From the NCBI GenBank assembly GCA_947624405.1, contig CANQKB010000020.1, positions 1 to 18,430 of the forward strand: DNA of 18,430 bases, read 5' to 3'. This stretch comes from an uncultured Clostridia bacterium (GTDB taxonomy: Bacteria > Bacillota > Clostridia > TANB77 > CAG-508). Below, one piece after another: positions 1-6,164 of the stretch. Position numbers and translations under genes: made by a program. Below the pieces are notes generated by a model. It saw only the letters and a program-made list of their open reading frames with translations. It was not told where the DNA came from and ran no database searches. How positions within the stretch are numbered: position 1 is the first letter of the stretch; each line of letters begins with the position of its first letter.

Positions 1-515
1 TCAGTAATTTCATCTCCGAGCCACATAAGTATTGATGTTCCACCAATTAATGATATAACAAATAAAGCAGCTGTTAAAAATCCTGTATCTACGAATATTC
101 CAGAATTTCTATAAGCAAAGTAAATTCCTAAACTTTCTACTAATGCTAAGACTATACTTAACATTTTTGTATATTGATTTAGTTTATCACGTCCTGCTTC
201 TCCTTCTTCCTTAGAAAGTCTTTCTAAGGCTGGTATTACCATAGCAAGCAATTGAATAACAATTGATGCTGTGATATATGGGCTTATGCTCATTGCAAAT
301 AAAGATAATCTTGAGAAAGCTCCTCCTGAGATTAAGTCTATAAGACCTGTTATACCATTTCCAGATGCTCCAAGTGCTTCAGATAATGCAACACTATTTA
401 CTCCTGGAACTGTTATATAGCATCCAAGTCTAAATATTACTATAAGTAATAATGTATATAATAATTTTTTTCTTACATCTGGTGTCTTTAATGCATTTTT
501 TATTGTTTGAAACAA
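1..515 (-). CDS. secY: Protein translocase subunit SecY, N-terminal part (cut by window edge)
   Basis: SecY is the channel-forming membrane subunit of the Sec translocon, which moves unfolded proteins across or into the cytoplasmic membrane. About 171 N-terminal codons are present. They show the basic cytoplasmic start (KNALKTPDVRKK), a first membrane segment beginning LLYTLLLIVIFRLG, the plug-region stretch around GGAFSRLSLFAMSISPYI, and further hydrophobic segments. The best start is a TTG at 513-515: it directly abuts the rplO stop (TAA then TTG) and lies 5 nt after the Shine-Dalgarno GAGGTGG, which is inside the end of rplO. This implies translational coupling to rplO. No ATG fits the family N-terminus. 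The rest of the gene lies beyond position 1. The identification is firm; the TTG start is inferred from the Shine-Dalgarno and homologous start length. Confidence 0.95.
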   Translation of the reverse strand, partial: MFQTIKNALKTPDVRKKLLYTLLLIVIFRLGCYITVPGVNSVALSEALGASGNGITGLIDLISGGAFSRLSLFAMSISPYITASIVIQLLAMVIPALERLSKEEGEAGRDKLNQYTKMLSIVLALVESLGIYFAYRNSGIFVDTGFLTAALFVISLIGGTSILMWLGDEIT

Positions 516-950
516 TTAAACCACCTCAATCTTTCCTCCAGCAGCTTCGATTCTTTCTTTTGCTGTTTTTGTAAATCTCTTTGCTTTTACGTTTAATTTT
601 TTATCTAAGCTACCAGTTCCTAATATTACTATTCCGTCATTTATTTTACTGATTATTCCTTCTTTTAATAAACTTTCTGCTGTAACATCTGTAGCTTCTG
701 ATTTATTAAGCATTGTTAAAGTTACTTCTACGTATTTTTTAGCGTGAATATTTGTAAATCCTCTTTTTGGTAATCTTCTATATAATGGAGTTTGACCACC
801 TTCAAAACCACGTCTAACTCCTCCACCACTTCTTGCTTTTTGTCCTTTATGTCCTCTACCAGATGTTTTTCCAAGACCTGAACCAACACCACGACCTACT
901 CTAGTTCTTTTTTCTTTTGGCATTGCTGGTTTTAATTCTCCTAGTTTCAT
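516..950 (-). CDS. rplO: 50S ribosomal protein L15 (uL15)
   Basis: L15 is a late-assembling large-subunit protein that threads a long basic N-terminal arm through 23S rRNA. The 144-residue product has the usual length and the family's Gly/Arg/Lys-rich arm (SGRGHKGQKARSGGG, about residues 30-44), followed by GGQTPLYRRLPKRGF and a compact C-terminal domain. The ATG is preceded by AAAGGAG. The gene follows rpsE after only 25 nt, so no rpmD lies between them as it does in most bacteria, and it abuts secY with no spacer. Nothing in the coding sequence looks abnormal. Confidence 0.98.
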   Translation of the reverse strand: MKLGELKPAMPKEKRTRVGRGVGSGLGKTSGRGHKGQKARSGGGVRRGFEGGQTPLYRRLPKRGFTNIHAKKYVEVTLTMLNKSEATDVTAESLLKEGIISKINDGIVILGTGSLDKKLNVKAKRFTKTAKERIEAAGGKIEVV

Positions 951-975
951 TATTTACACTCCTTTCTATTATAAT

Positions 976-1470
976 TTAAAGTATTTCGTCTGTTTTCTTG
1001 CCTCTCTTTTTAGCAACTTGTTCTACAGTTAACATACTTGTTAATGCATTTATTGTAGCATAAACTACGTTTCTTGGATTATTTGTTCCAATAACTTTTG
1101 TTCTAATATCTTTGTATCCAGCAAGTTCTAGAACTGGTCTAACGCTTCCTCCTGCAATAACTCCAGTACCTTTTGCTGCTGGTTTTAACATAACTTTAGC
1201 TGCTCCAGCACGTCCTATATATTCATGTGGTATAGTAGTTTCTACAATTGGAACTTCTACTAAATTTTTCTTAGCATCTTGAATTGCTTTTTTGATAGCA
1301 TCTGGAACTTCTGCTGCTTTTCCTGAACCTACACCAATATGACCGTTTTCATCTCCAACAACTACTACTGCACTAAATCTAAAAGTTCTACCACCTTTAA
1401 CAACTTTAGCTACTCTGCTTATGGCTACTACTTTTTCTTTTAACTCTAATCCGCCATTATTTTCTTCCAT
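976..1470 (-). CDS. rpsE: 30S ribosomal protein S5 (uS5)
   Basis: S5 is a small-subunit protein at the mRNA entry and decoding region, and the classical site of spectinomycin-resistance changes. The 164-residue product carries the N-terminal dsRBD-like domain with VKGGRTF at residues 24-30 (the spectinomycin loop region), then GVGSGKAAEVPDAIKKA, and a C-terminal domain with GGSVRPVLELAGYKD. Length is normal. The Shine-Dalgarno GGAGG stands 12 nt before the ATG, longer than usual, but no better start codon lies between them. It sits in the spc part of the operon between rplR and rplO. Confidence 0.98.
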   Translation of the reverse strand: MEENNGGLELKEKVVAISRVAKVVKGGRTFRFSAVVVVGDENGHIGVGSGKAAEVPDAIKKAIQDAKKNLVEVPIVETTIPHEYIGRAGAAKVMLKPAAKGTGVIAGGSVRPVLELAGYKDIRTKVIGTNNPRNVVYATINALTSMLTVEQVAKKRGKKTDEIL

Positions 1471-1499
1471 ATCCTGAGATTTCCTCCTTCTCTTTAATT

Positions 1500-1859
1500 T
1501 TAAAATTCTAGACCTCCTTCACGTGCTGCTTCAGCAAAAGCCTTTACAACTCCGTGATATATATATCCACTTCTATCAAAAACTACTGTTTTAACATTCT
1601 TTTCAATTGCTCTTTTTGCAATTAAAGCTCCAATCTCTTTTGCAGCTTCACAGTTAGAATGTTTTGTTTTAACAGATTTATCCAATGTAGATGCTGATAC
1701 TAATGTATTACCTGCAACATCATCTATAAGTTGTGCATATAAATTTGTGTTACTTCTATAAATGCACAATCTTGGACGTTCTGCTGTACCAGAGATTTTT
1801 GTACGAACTCTTTTATGTCTTCTAACTCTTTCCATTTTTCTATCTGTCTTACTTATCAT
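1500..1859 (-). CDS. rplR: 50S ribosomal protein L18 (uL18)
   Basis: L18 binds 5S rRNA and helps dock it in the central protuberance of the large subunit. The 119-residue product has the basic N-terminus (DRKMERVRRHKRVRTKISG), RPRLCIYRSNTNLYAQLIDD, and the terminal signature DRSGYIYHGVVKAFAEAAREGGLEF read in parts, all typical of the family. The ATG follows AAAGGAG at a normal distance. Upstream, the 280-nt gap to rplF is much longer than usual and holds a structured repeat that ends almost at the Shine-Dalgarno of this gene, so translation of rplR could be affected by folding of that element. Confidence 0.98.
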   Translation of the reverse strand: MISKTDRKMERVRRHKRVRTKISGTAERPRLCIYRSNTNLYAQLIDDVAGNTLVSASTLDKSVKTKHSNCEAAKEIGALIAKRAIEKNVKTVVFDRSGYIYHGVVKAFAEAAREGGLEF

Positions 1860-1877
1860 CTTTTTCTCTCCTTTCCT

Positions 1878-2003
1878 AAAATCAAATGAAAAACTGCGTC
1901 CTGCTTCGTCAAACTACGGTCAAATTGGTCCTCGACAGGCACCAGCCTAGTCTGCGGCCATTTGCCTTGTTTTCCTTGCATTACTTGTTTTTGATTTGAT
2001 TTC
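1878..2003 (-). repeat. Structured inverted-repeat element, copy A (upstream of rplR)
   Basis: This is a best-preserved member of the family. The outer stem pairs 1879-1887 (AAATCAAAT) with 1994-2002, then after one mismatch 1889-1894 (AAAAAC) with 1987-1992 (GTTTTT). On the minus strand the 5' unpaired part reads GCAAGGAAAACAAGGCAAAT and the 3' part contains AATTTGACC and TTTGACG. The apical hairpin at 1937-1948 reads AGGC-TGGT-GCCT on the minus strand and is flanked by GAC/GTC with one bulged base. The element ends at the Shine-Dalgarno of rplR. Compared with copies B, C and E the loop and unpaired motifs are kept while the stem bases change. Function unknown: a structured leader RNA or a MITE-like mobile element are both possible. 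Confidence 0.75.
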
Positions 2004-2034
2004 AAATTTTATGTCTATTTTTCTTTTTTATTTA

Positions 2035-2120
2035 CTAAAAGCTATGCACTACTTCTTACCTGCTGGTTGTTTAAAGCTTTTTAACGACGTAATACGAAGC
2101 TTTTCATTTGTTTAAACGAC
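2035..2120 (+). repeat. Degenerate element copy G, plus orientation (downstream of rplF)
   Basis: On the plus strand the stretch TAATACGAAGCTTTTCATTT (about 2090-2109) matches the 3' end of copy B on the minus strand, which reads TAATGCGAAGGTTTTCATTT. A second CGCTTTTCAATTA follows at about 2117. Only AAAAGC near 2037 remains as a possible 5' arm, so the 5' half is largely lost. I read this as a decayed copy facing away from copy A; boundaries are approximate. Confidence 0.45.
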
Positions 2121-2139
2121 GCTTTTCAATTAAATTTTA

Positions 2140-2679
2140 TTATTTTTTACCTGTTTTACCCTCTTTACGTCTAATAACTTCATAGCTATATTTAATACCT
2201 TTTCCACCATAAACTTCAGGTGGTCTCTTTGTTCTAATTTCAGCTGCAATTTGACCAACTAATTCTTTATCAATACCTTTTACAATAATTGTATTTGCAT
2301 TTGGTACATCAAAAGAAATTCCTTCTGGTGCTTTATATATTACAGGATGTGAATAACCTAAACTCATATTTAAATCATTACCTTGTTTTTGTACTCTATA
2401 ACCAACACCATTTATTTCTAACTGTTTTGTAAATTCTTCTTTTACACCTATTATCATGTTATTAATCAAAGTTCTTGTTAATCCATGTAAACTTTTCATT
2501 TCTGTTTCATCATTTGGTCTTTTTACAATTACTTTACCTTCTTCAATAGAAATACTTAATTTTTCACTTACTGTTCTTTCTAAAGTTCCTTTTGGTCCTT
2601 TTACTGAAACATGATTACCTTGAATATTAACTTCAACACCATCTGGTATTGTAATAGGACTATTACCTATTCTTGACAT
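2140..2679 (-). CDS. rplF: 50S ribosomal protein L6 (uL6)
   Basis: L6 sits at the base of the L7/L12 stalk near the sarcin-ricin loop and contributes to the factor-binding site. The product, about 179 residues, starts MSRIGNSPITIPDGV, shows the two repeated alpha/beta domains, and ends with RPPEVYGGKGIKYSYEVIRR and a basic tail. I chose the ATG at 2677-2679 rather than an in-frame TTG two codons upstream, because the Shine-Dalgarno AGAGGTG is 8 nt from the ATG but only 2 nt from the TTG, and L6 proteins normally begin MSRIG. A short palindromic repeat lies just upstream. Confidence 0.97.
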   Translation of the reverse strand: MSRIGNSPITIPDGVEVNIQGNHVSVKGPKGTLERTVSEKLSISIEEGKVIVKRPNDETEMKSLHGLTRTLINNMIIGVKEEFTKQLEINGVGYRVQKQGNDLNMSLGYSHPVIYKAPEGISFDVPNANTIIVKGIDKELVGQIAAEIRTKRPPEVYGGKGIKYSYEVIRRKEGKTGKK

Positions 2680-2687
2680 TTCCAATT

Positions 2688-2724
2688 CACCTCTTTATTC
2701 TAGCATATTAGATTCTAATACTCT
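2688..2724 (-). repeat. Short palindromic repeat at the rplF ribosome binding site
   Basis: The plus strand contains TATTCTAGCATATTAGAT (2696-2713), identical to a copy before rplX at 4656-4673. On the minus strand TATTAG-AAT-CTAATA makes a small hairpin immediately upstream of AGAGGTG, the rplF Shine-Dalgarno. The repeat and the Shine-Dalgarno are shared as one unit by both loci. Function is unknown; an influence on ribosome access is conceivable. Confidence 0.55.
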
Positions 2725-2764
2725 TTAATTTATAAATTTTATATGGTTAATTTTAAACTCCAAA

Positions 2765-3163
2765 TTACCATACATAAGCTAGGACTTCTCCTCCTAAACC
2801 TATATTTCTTGCTTCTTTATCTGTCATTACGCCTTTTGATGTAGATACTATAGCTATTCCTAAACCATTTAAAACCTTTGGTAAATCTTCTTTTGAAGCA
2901 TATACTCTTAATCCTGGTTTACTTATTCTTTTTATTCCAGCTATAATTTTATTTCCTTTTTCGTCATATTTCAAACTTATTCTTATTGTTCCTTGAACAT
3001 CATTTTGTATTTCCTCATATGACTTTATATATCCTTCTTTGAATAATATTTCAGCTATTGCTAATTTCATCTTTGATGCAGGTATATCAACTGTTTTATG
3101 TTTGCTACTATTAGCATTTCTTATTCTTGTTAACATATCAGCTATTGGATCTGTTGTGTTCAT
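2765..3163 (-). CDS. rpsH: 30S ribosomal protein S8 (uS8)
   Basis: S8 is a primary 16S rRNA-binding protein of the small-subunit platform; in E. coli it is also the autoregulator of the spc operon. The 132-residue product has the family start (TTDPIADMLTRIRNAN) and the diagnostic C-terminus (STSKGVMTDKEARNIGLGG then EVLAYVW). The ATG follows GGGAGG at 11 nt. The 352-nt gap to the upstream rpsN is unusual for this operon and holds two opposed structured repeat copies, one ending at this gene's Shine-Dalgarno. Near the stop codon a 11-bp inverted repeat (2742-2753 with 2762-2772) is present. Confidence 0.98.
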   Translation of the reverse strand: MNTTDPIADMLTRIRNANSSKHKTVDIPASKMKLAIAEILFKEGYIKSYEEIQNDVQGTIRISLKYDEKGNKIIAGIKRISKPGLRVYASKEDLPKVLNGLGIAIVSTSKGVMTDKEARNIGLGGEVLAYVW

Positions 3164-3186
3164 TTTTTATTTTTCCTCCCTTCCTT

Positions 3187-3312
3187 AAAATCAAATGAAA
3201 ACCTTCGCATTACTGCGTCAAACTGCGGTCAAATTGGTCCTCGATGACCACCAGGTCTATCTGCGGAAATTTGCCTTGTTTTCCTTGTACTGCTTGCTTT
3301 TGATTTGATTTT
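3187..3312 (-). repeat. Structured inverted-repeat element, copy B (upstream of rpsH)
   Basis: The outer stem pairs 3188-3196 (AAATCAAAT) with 3303-3311, then after one mismatch 3198-3201 with 3298-3301. On the minus strand the 5' single-stranded part is ACAAGGAAAACAAGGCAAAT, as in copy A. The apical hairpin at 3246-3257 is GACC-TGGT-GGTC on the minus strand, with the same TGGT loop as A but three of four base pairs replaced by other complementary pairs; the flanking pair triplet is GAT/ATC where A and C have GAC/GTC. A side hairpin CGCA-GTAA-TGCG (3206-3217) has a GNRA-type loop. The element ends at the rpsH Shine-Dalgarno. Confidence 0.78.
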
Positions 3313-3392
3313 TACTTAATTATTTTTCTTAGCCTTTGATTTGATTTTTAATACCAAATTTATTTTTCATAAATTATATTTTATTTTTAAAT

Positions 3393-3511
3393 TTAATTTA
3401 AAATTAGTAAGATGCTAGGCAAGCAAAGGTAAATTACAACAGATAAGGCTATTGCCTATTGAGGATAATTTATCCACAGCTTAACAATGCAGATTGCTAA
3501 TTTTTAATTAA
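3393..3511 (+). repeat. Structured inverted-repeat element, copy E, plus orientation (downstream of rpsN)
   Basis: This copy reads on the plus strand, opposite to copy B in the same gap. The outer stem pairs 3393-3407 with 3497-3511 (15 bp, one mismatch). The inner stem pairs GGTAAATTA with TAATTTATCC with a single bulged base, as the other copies do. The apical part reads CAGAT-A-AGGC-TATT-GCCT-ATT-GAGG (3440-3464), directly comparable with CAGAC-T-AGGC-TGGT-GCCT-GTC-GAGG in copy A. The 5' motif GCTAGGCAAGCAAAGG and 3' motif CTTAACAATGCAGATTGC also align with the family. It ends 4 nt from the rpsN stop. Confidence 0.7.
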
Positions 3512-3515
3512 ACTT

Positions 3516-3701
3516 TTACCAACTAGCCTTTTTAACACCTGGGATTTCACCTTTGTGTGCTAAATCTCTAAAGCATACACGACAAATTCCATATTTTCTA
3601 ATATAAGCATGTGGTCTTCCACATATTTTACATCTATTGTATTCTCTAGTTGCATATTTTTGTGGTTTTTGCTGTTTTGCAATCATTGACTTCTTTGCCA
3701 T
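3516..3701 (-). CDS. rpsN: 30S ribosomal protein S14, zinc-binding type (uS14)
   Basis: S14 is a small-subunit head protein needed late in 30S assembly. The 61-residue length and two CxxC pairs (C24-x2-C27 and C40-x2-C43, in CKICGRPHAYIRKYGICRVC) mark the short zinc-ribbon form rather than the roughly 100-residue zinc-free form. It ends GEIPGVKKASW, the usual terminus. The ATG follows AAGGAAGGAG. It lies between rplE and rpsH as in other Firmicutes. Use of the zinc form means S14 supply is tied to zinc; whether a zinc-free paralogue exists elsewhere cannot be seen. Confidence 0.98.
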   Translation of the reverse strand: MAKKSMIAKQQKPQKYATREYNRCKICGRPHAYIRKYGICRVCFRDLAHKGEIPGVKKASW

Positions 3702-3762
3702 ATTATATTATTTCTCCTTCCTTTAAATTCTACCAATACAAACTACTGATTTTTCATTCATT

Positions 3763-4302
3763 TTAGTTTTTAAAAGGCATACCAAGAAGAGCAAGCAATT
3801 CTTTTGCTTCTTCATCATTTTTAGCAGTAGTAACAAATATAATATCCATACCTCTTAATTTATCAATTTTATCATATTCGATTTCAGGGAAAATTAATTG
3901 TTCTTTGATTCCCATTGAATAACTACCTCTACCATCAAATGATTTATCTGAAACTCCTCTAAAATCTCTTATTCTAGGCATTGCAACATTGAAAAGTTTG
4001 TATGCGAATTCATACATTTTTTCCTTTCTTAATGTTACTTTACAACCAACATTTGCACCTTCTCTTAATTTAAATGCTGCTATTGATTTCTTTGCCTTTG
4101 TAATAATTGGTTTTTGACCAGTAATAATACTTAAATCATTCATCGCATTATCTAATGCTTTAGGATTATCTCTAGTATCTCCTAATCCAATATTTATAAC
4201 TATTTTTTCTAGTTTTGGAACTTCCATAACTGATTTATAGTTAAATTTTTTCATTAATGCTGGTATTACTTCTTTTTCATATTGCTCTCTTAATTTTTCC
4301 AT
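3763..4302 (-). CDS. rplE: 50S ribosomal protein L5 (uL5)
   Basis: L5 binds 5S rRNA and contacts S13 and P-site tRNA from the central protuberance. The 179-residue product has the normal length and conserved segments: KLEKIVINIGLGD near residue 30, TGQKPIITKAKKSIAAFKLR, KVTLRKEKMYEF, and DFRGVSDKSFDGRGSYSMGI. It ends LLALLGMPF, as L5 proteins do. The Shine-Dalgarno GGAGG stands 13 nt from the ATG, a long spacing, but the protein start matches the family. It follows rplX after a 26-nt gap. Confidence 0.98.
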   Translation of the reverse strand: MEKLREQYEKEVIPALMKKFNYKSVMEVPKLEKIVINIGLGDTRDNPKALDNAMNDLSIITGQKPIITKAKKSIAAFKLREGANVGCKVTLRKEKMYEFAYKLFNVAMPRIRDFRGVSDKSFDGRGSYSMGIKEQLIFPEIEYDKIDKLRGMDIIFVTTAKNDEEAKELLALLGMPFKN

Positions 4303-4328
4303 AATTCGTTATCTTCCTCCTTTCTACA

Positions 4329-4637
4329 CTATTTTAATTTTGAGCCACATTTTTTACAAACACGCACTTTTTCATCTTTTTGAATTTCATATCCTACTCT
4401 TGTAGGTTTATTACATTTTGGGCATACAACAGCTAATTTGCTACTATGTATAGCACATTCTACTGGTATTATTCCGCCCTCTTCTCCTTGTTTTTTAGGT
4501 TTGATGTGTTTTTTTCTAACATTTACACCTTTAACTACAACTTTTTCAGTTTTTGGTATAACTTCTAAGACTTCACCCTTTTTACCTTTATCATTACCTG
4601 ATAAAACGTAAACTGTATCACCTTTTTTTATTCTCAT
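4329..4637 (-). CDS. rplX: 50S ribosomal protein L24 (uL24), zinc-ribbon form
   Basis: L24 initiates large-subunit assembly by binding the 5' end of 23S rRNA. The product, 102 residues, starts with the KOW motif (KKGDTVYVLSGNDKGKKGEVLEV). The C-terminal half carries VVCPKCNKPTRVG and VRVCKKCG, two CxxC pairs that could hold zinc; many Clostridia share this form whereas E. coli and Bacillus L24 lack it. The ATG follows AAGAGGTG within a repeated palindromic leader that is shared with rplF. Genes on both sides (rplN, rplE) are in standard order. Confidence 0.97.
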   Translation of the reverse strand: MRIKKGDTVYVLSGNDKGKKGEVLEVIPKTEKVVVKGVNVRKKHIKPKKQGEEGGIIPVECAIHSSKLAVVCPKCNKPTRVGYEIQKDEKVRVCKKCGSKLK

Positions 4638-4648
4638 ATCTATTTATT

Positions 4649-4715
4649 CACCTCTTATTCTAGCATATTAGATATTCGTGTATTAGCATATTAGAGCCTC
4701 TAATATCTAATTTCT
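4649..4715 (-). repeat. Short palindromic repeats upstream of rplX
   Basis: The plus strand carries TATTCTAGCATATTAGAT (4656-4673), the same 18 bases as before rplF, and a second partial copy TATTAGCATATTAGA (4681-4695). On the minus strand ATATTAGAG and CTCTAATAT are complementary around one base and form a hairpin. A further TAATATCTAA follows. The cluster fills most of the 101-nt gap between rplN and rplX and abuts the rplX Shine-Dalgarno. No protein-coding content is seen. Confidence 0.55.
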
Positions 4716-4738
4716 CATTATATTTTCTTAAAACTCCT

Positions 4739-5107
4739 CTATAACACTTCTGGAGCAAGTGAAAGAATTTTCATATATTCTTTCTCTCTTAATTCTCTGG
4801 CTACTGGACCAAATATACGTGTTCCTCTAGGTGTTCCATCTTCACGAATAATTACAGCTGCATTTTCATCAAATTTGATATAAGAACCATCTGCACGTCT
4901 TACACCTTTTTTACTTCTTACAACAACTGCTTTTACTACATCACCTTTTTTTACAACGCCACCTGGTGTAGCATCTTTAACAGAAGCAACTATTACATCT
5001 CCAATATTGGCATATCTTCTATAAGATCCGCCTAGACATCTAATGCACATTATTTCTTTTGCACCAGTATTGTCTGCTACTTTTAATATTGTTTGTTGTT
5101 GAACCAT
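4739..5107 (-). CDS. rplN: 50S ribosomal protein L14 (uL14)
   Basis: L14 lies on the subunit interface, forms an intersubunit bridge with 16S rRNA, and is the docking site for the silencing factor RsfS. The 122-residue length is exactly that of the family. Visible signatures are QQTILKVADNTGAKEIMCIR at the start, GDVIVASVKDATPGGVVKKG in the middle, and GTRIFGPVARELRE near the end. The ATG is preceded by GAAGGGAGG. It sits between rpsQ and rplX in canonical order. Confidence 0.98.
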   Translation of the reverse strand: MVQQQTILKVADNTGAKEIMCIRCLGGSYRRYANIGDVIVASVKDATPGGVVKKGDVVKAVVVRSKKGVRRADGSYIKFDENAAVIIREDGTPRGTRIFGPVARELREKEYMKILSLAPEVL

Positions 5108-5134
5108 TTTACTCTATGATCCTCCCTTCTCTTT

Positions 5135-5389
5135 TTATTCAGCCTTTTCAAGAATTTCAACAAGTCTCCATCTTTTTTGTTTTGATAATGGTCTTGTTTC
5201 CATTACTTTTACTTTATCTCCAATATGACATTCATTATTTTCGTCATGTGCTTTTAATTTATATGTCTTTTTCATAGTCTTTTTATAAGTACTATGTCTA
5301 ACACTTGTTTCAACTGATACAACTATTGTTTTATCCATTTTGTCTGATGTTACTGTACCAATCATAACTTTACGAAGATTTCTTTCCAT
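5135..5389 (-). CDS. rpsQ: 30S ribosomal protein S17 (uS17)
   Basis: S17 is a primary 16S rRNA-binding protein of the small-subunit body, with an OB-fold. The 84-residue product starts with ERNLRKVMIGTVTSDKMDKT and continues IVVSVETSVRHSTYKKTMKK, then CHIGDKVKVMETRPLSKQKR, typical of the family in length and sequence. The ATG follows AAAGGAG. The 145-nt gap to rpmC upstream, where homologues usually have only a few bases, holds an eroded copy of the structured repeat whose 3' arm runs into this Shine-Dalgarno. Confidence 0.98.
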   Translation of the reverse strand: MERNLRKVMIGTVTSDKMDKTIVVSVETSVRHSTYKKTMKKTYKLKAHDENNECHIGDKVKVMETRPLSKQKRWRLVEILEKAE

Positions 5390-5412
5390 TTATGCTTATT
5401 CTCCTTTCTCGA

Positions 5413-5529
5413 AATTAATGAAAAACTTGATACTGTATTTATCAAATTATAATTAAATTAGTTTTAGATAATCAAAACTTCTATTTTAATTCTTTTGACA
5501 TTTTACATACTTCTCGTTTTTTATTAATT
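5413..5529 (-). repeat. Structured inverted-repeat element, copy D, eroded interior (upstream of rpsQ)
   Basis: The outer stem pairs 5413-5419 (AATTAAT) with 5523-5529 and, after one mismatch, 5421-5426 (AAAAAC) with 5516-5521 (GTTTTT). The mismatch sits in the same place as in copies A, B and C. The apical hairpin AGTTTT/AAAACT (5460-5465 with 5474-5479) is flanked by an inner stem AATTAAA/TTTAATT, and a side hairpin TTGATA/TATCAA is on the 3' side. Primary sequence is much more AT-rich than A-C, yet the layout is the same. I infer an older, decayed copy. Confidence 0.6.
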
Positions 5530-5534
5530 GGGGT

Positions 5535-5732
5535 TTATTTGTTCTGTAATTCTCTACTTCTAAGCACTGTATTTATTCTAGCAATATCCTTTTTTACTTC
5601 TTTTATTTTCATAGGATTATCTAAACCGTTTGTTGCTAGATTAAATCTTAGCTTAAACAATTCCGTTTTCAATTCACCTAATTCTTTTTCAAGTTCTGGT
5701 GAAGACATTTCATTTATTTTATTCATCTTCAT
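5535..5732 (-). CDS. rpmC: 50S ribosomal protein L29 (uL29)
   Basis: L29 is a small helical-hairpin protein next to the peptide exit tunnel, close to L23 and the docking site for trigger factor and SRP. The 65-residue product shows the family pattern: EMSSPELEKELGELKTELFK, LRFNLATNGLDNPMKIKEVK, then RINTVLRSREL. The ATG directly abuts the rplP stop (TAG then ATG) with GGTGGTG 9 nt upstream, which suggests coupled translation. A second in-frame ATG two codons on is possible but less well placed. Confidence 0.96.
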   Translation of the reverse strand: MKMNKINEMSSPELEKELGELKTELFKLRFNLATNGLDNPMKIKEVKKDIARINTVLRSRELQNK

Positions 5733-6164
5733 CTACTCATCACCACCTACGTTATTTTCTTTTGCTACAAATTTTGATTTTACAGGTAGTTTATTTGCAG
5801 CAAGTCTTAAAGCCTCTTTTGCGACTTCTTCTGGAACACCTGCTATTTCAAACATTACTCTTCCTGGTTTTACTCTTGCTACCCAATATTCTGGAGCACC
5901 TTTACCTTTACCCATACGAGTTTCTGCAGGTTTCTTAGTGATTGGTTTATCAGGGAAGATTTTAATCCAAACCTGACCACCTCTCTTAATATAACGAGTC
6001 ATTGCAATACGTGCAGCTTCTATTTGATTTGATTTAATTAATGCTGCTCCTGTTGCTTGTAATCCATATTCTCCGTTAGTAACTTGTGTACCACGTGTTG
6101 CTTTTCCTCTATTTCTACCTTTTTGCATTTTTCTATATTTTGTTCTTTTTGGCATTAATGGCAT
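5733..6164 (-). CDS. rplP: 50S ribosomal protein L16 (uL16)
   Basis: L16 contacts the A-site tRNA elbow and organises the large-subunit A site. The 143-residue product starts MPLMPKRTKYRKMQKGRNRG and includes GKGKGAPEYWVARVKPGRVM followed by FEIAGVPEEVAKEALRLA, the family's central signature. The ATG shares its A with the rpsC stop (TAATG), with GGGGAGAAG just upstream, so translation is probably coupled. An ATG three codons later would give the shorter MPKRTKY start; both are possible. Confidence 0.97.
   Translation of the reverse strand: MPLMPKRTKYRKMQKGRNRGKATRGTQVTNGEYGLQATGAALIKSNQIEAARIAMTRYIKRGGQVWIKIFPDKPITKKPAETRMGKGKGAPEYWVARVKPGRVMFEIAGVPEEVAKEALRLAANKLPVKSKFVAKENNVGGDE

Noticed and set aside
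1762..1950. Plus-strand open frames across the ribosomal operon (for example here, at 5539-5976 and 7368-7697)
   Set aside because: They are antisense to clear ribosomal protein genes, have no supporting Shine-Dalgarno and no recognisable protein features.
2742..2772. Inverted repeat at the end of rpsH as a terminator
   Set aside because: It has a bulge, overlaps the stop codon and lacks a U-run; a terminator in the middle of the operon is not expected.
1878..3511. Repeats considered as a CRISPR array
   Set aside because: Copies are long, self-complementary, far apart, in both orientations, and lack regular spacers; no cas genes are present.
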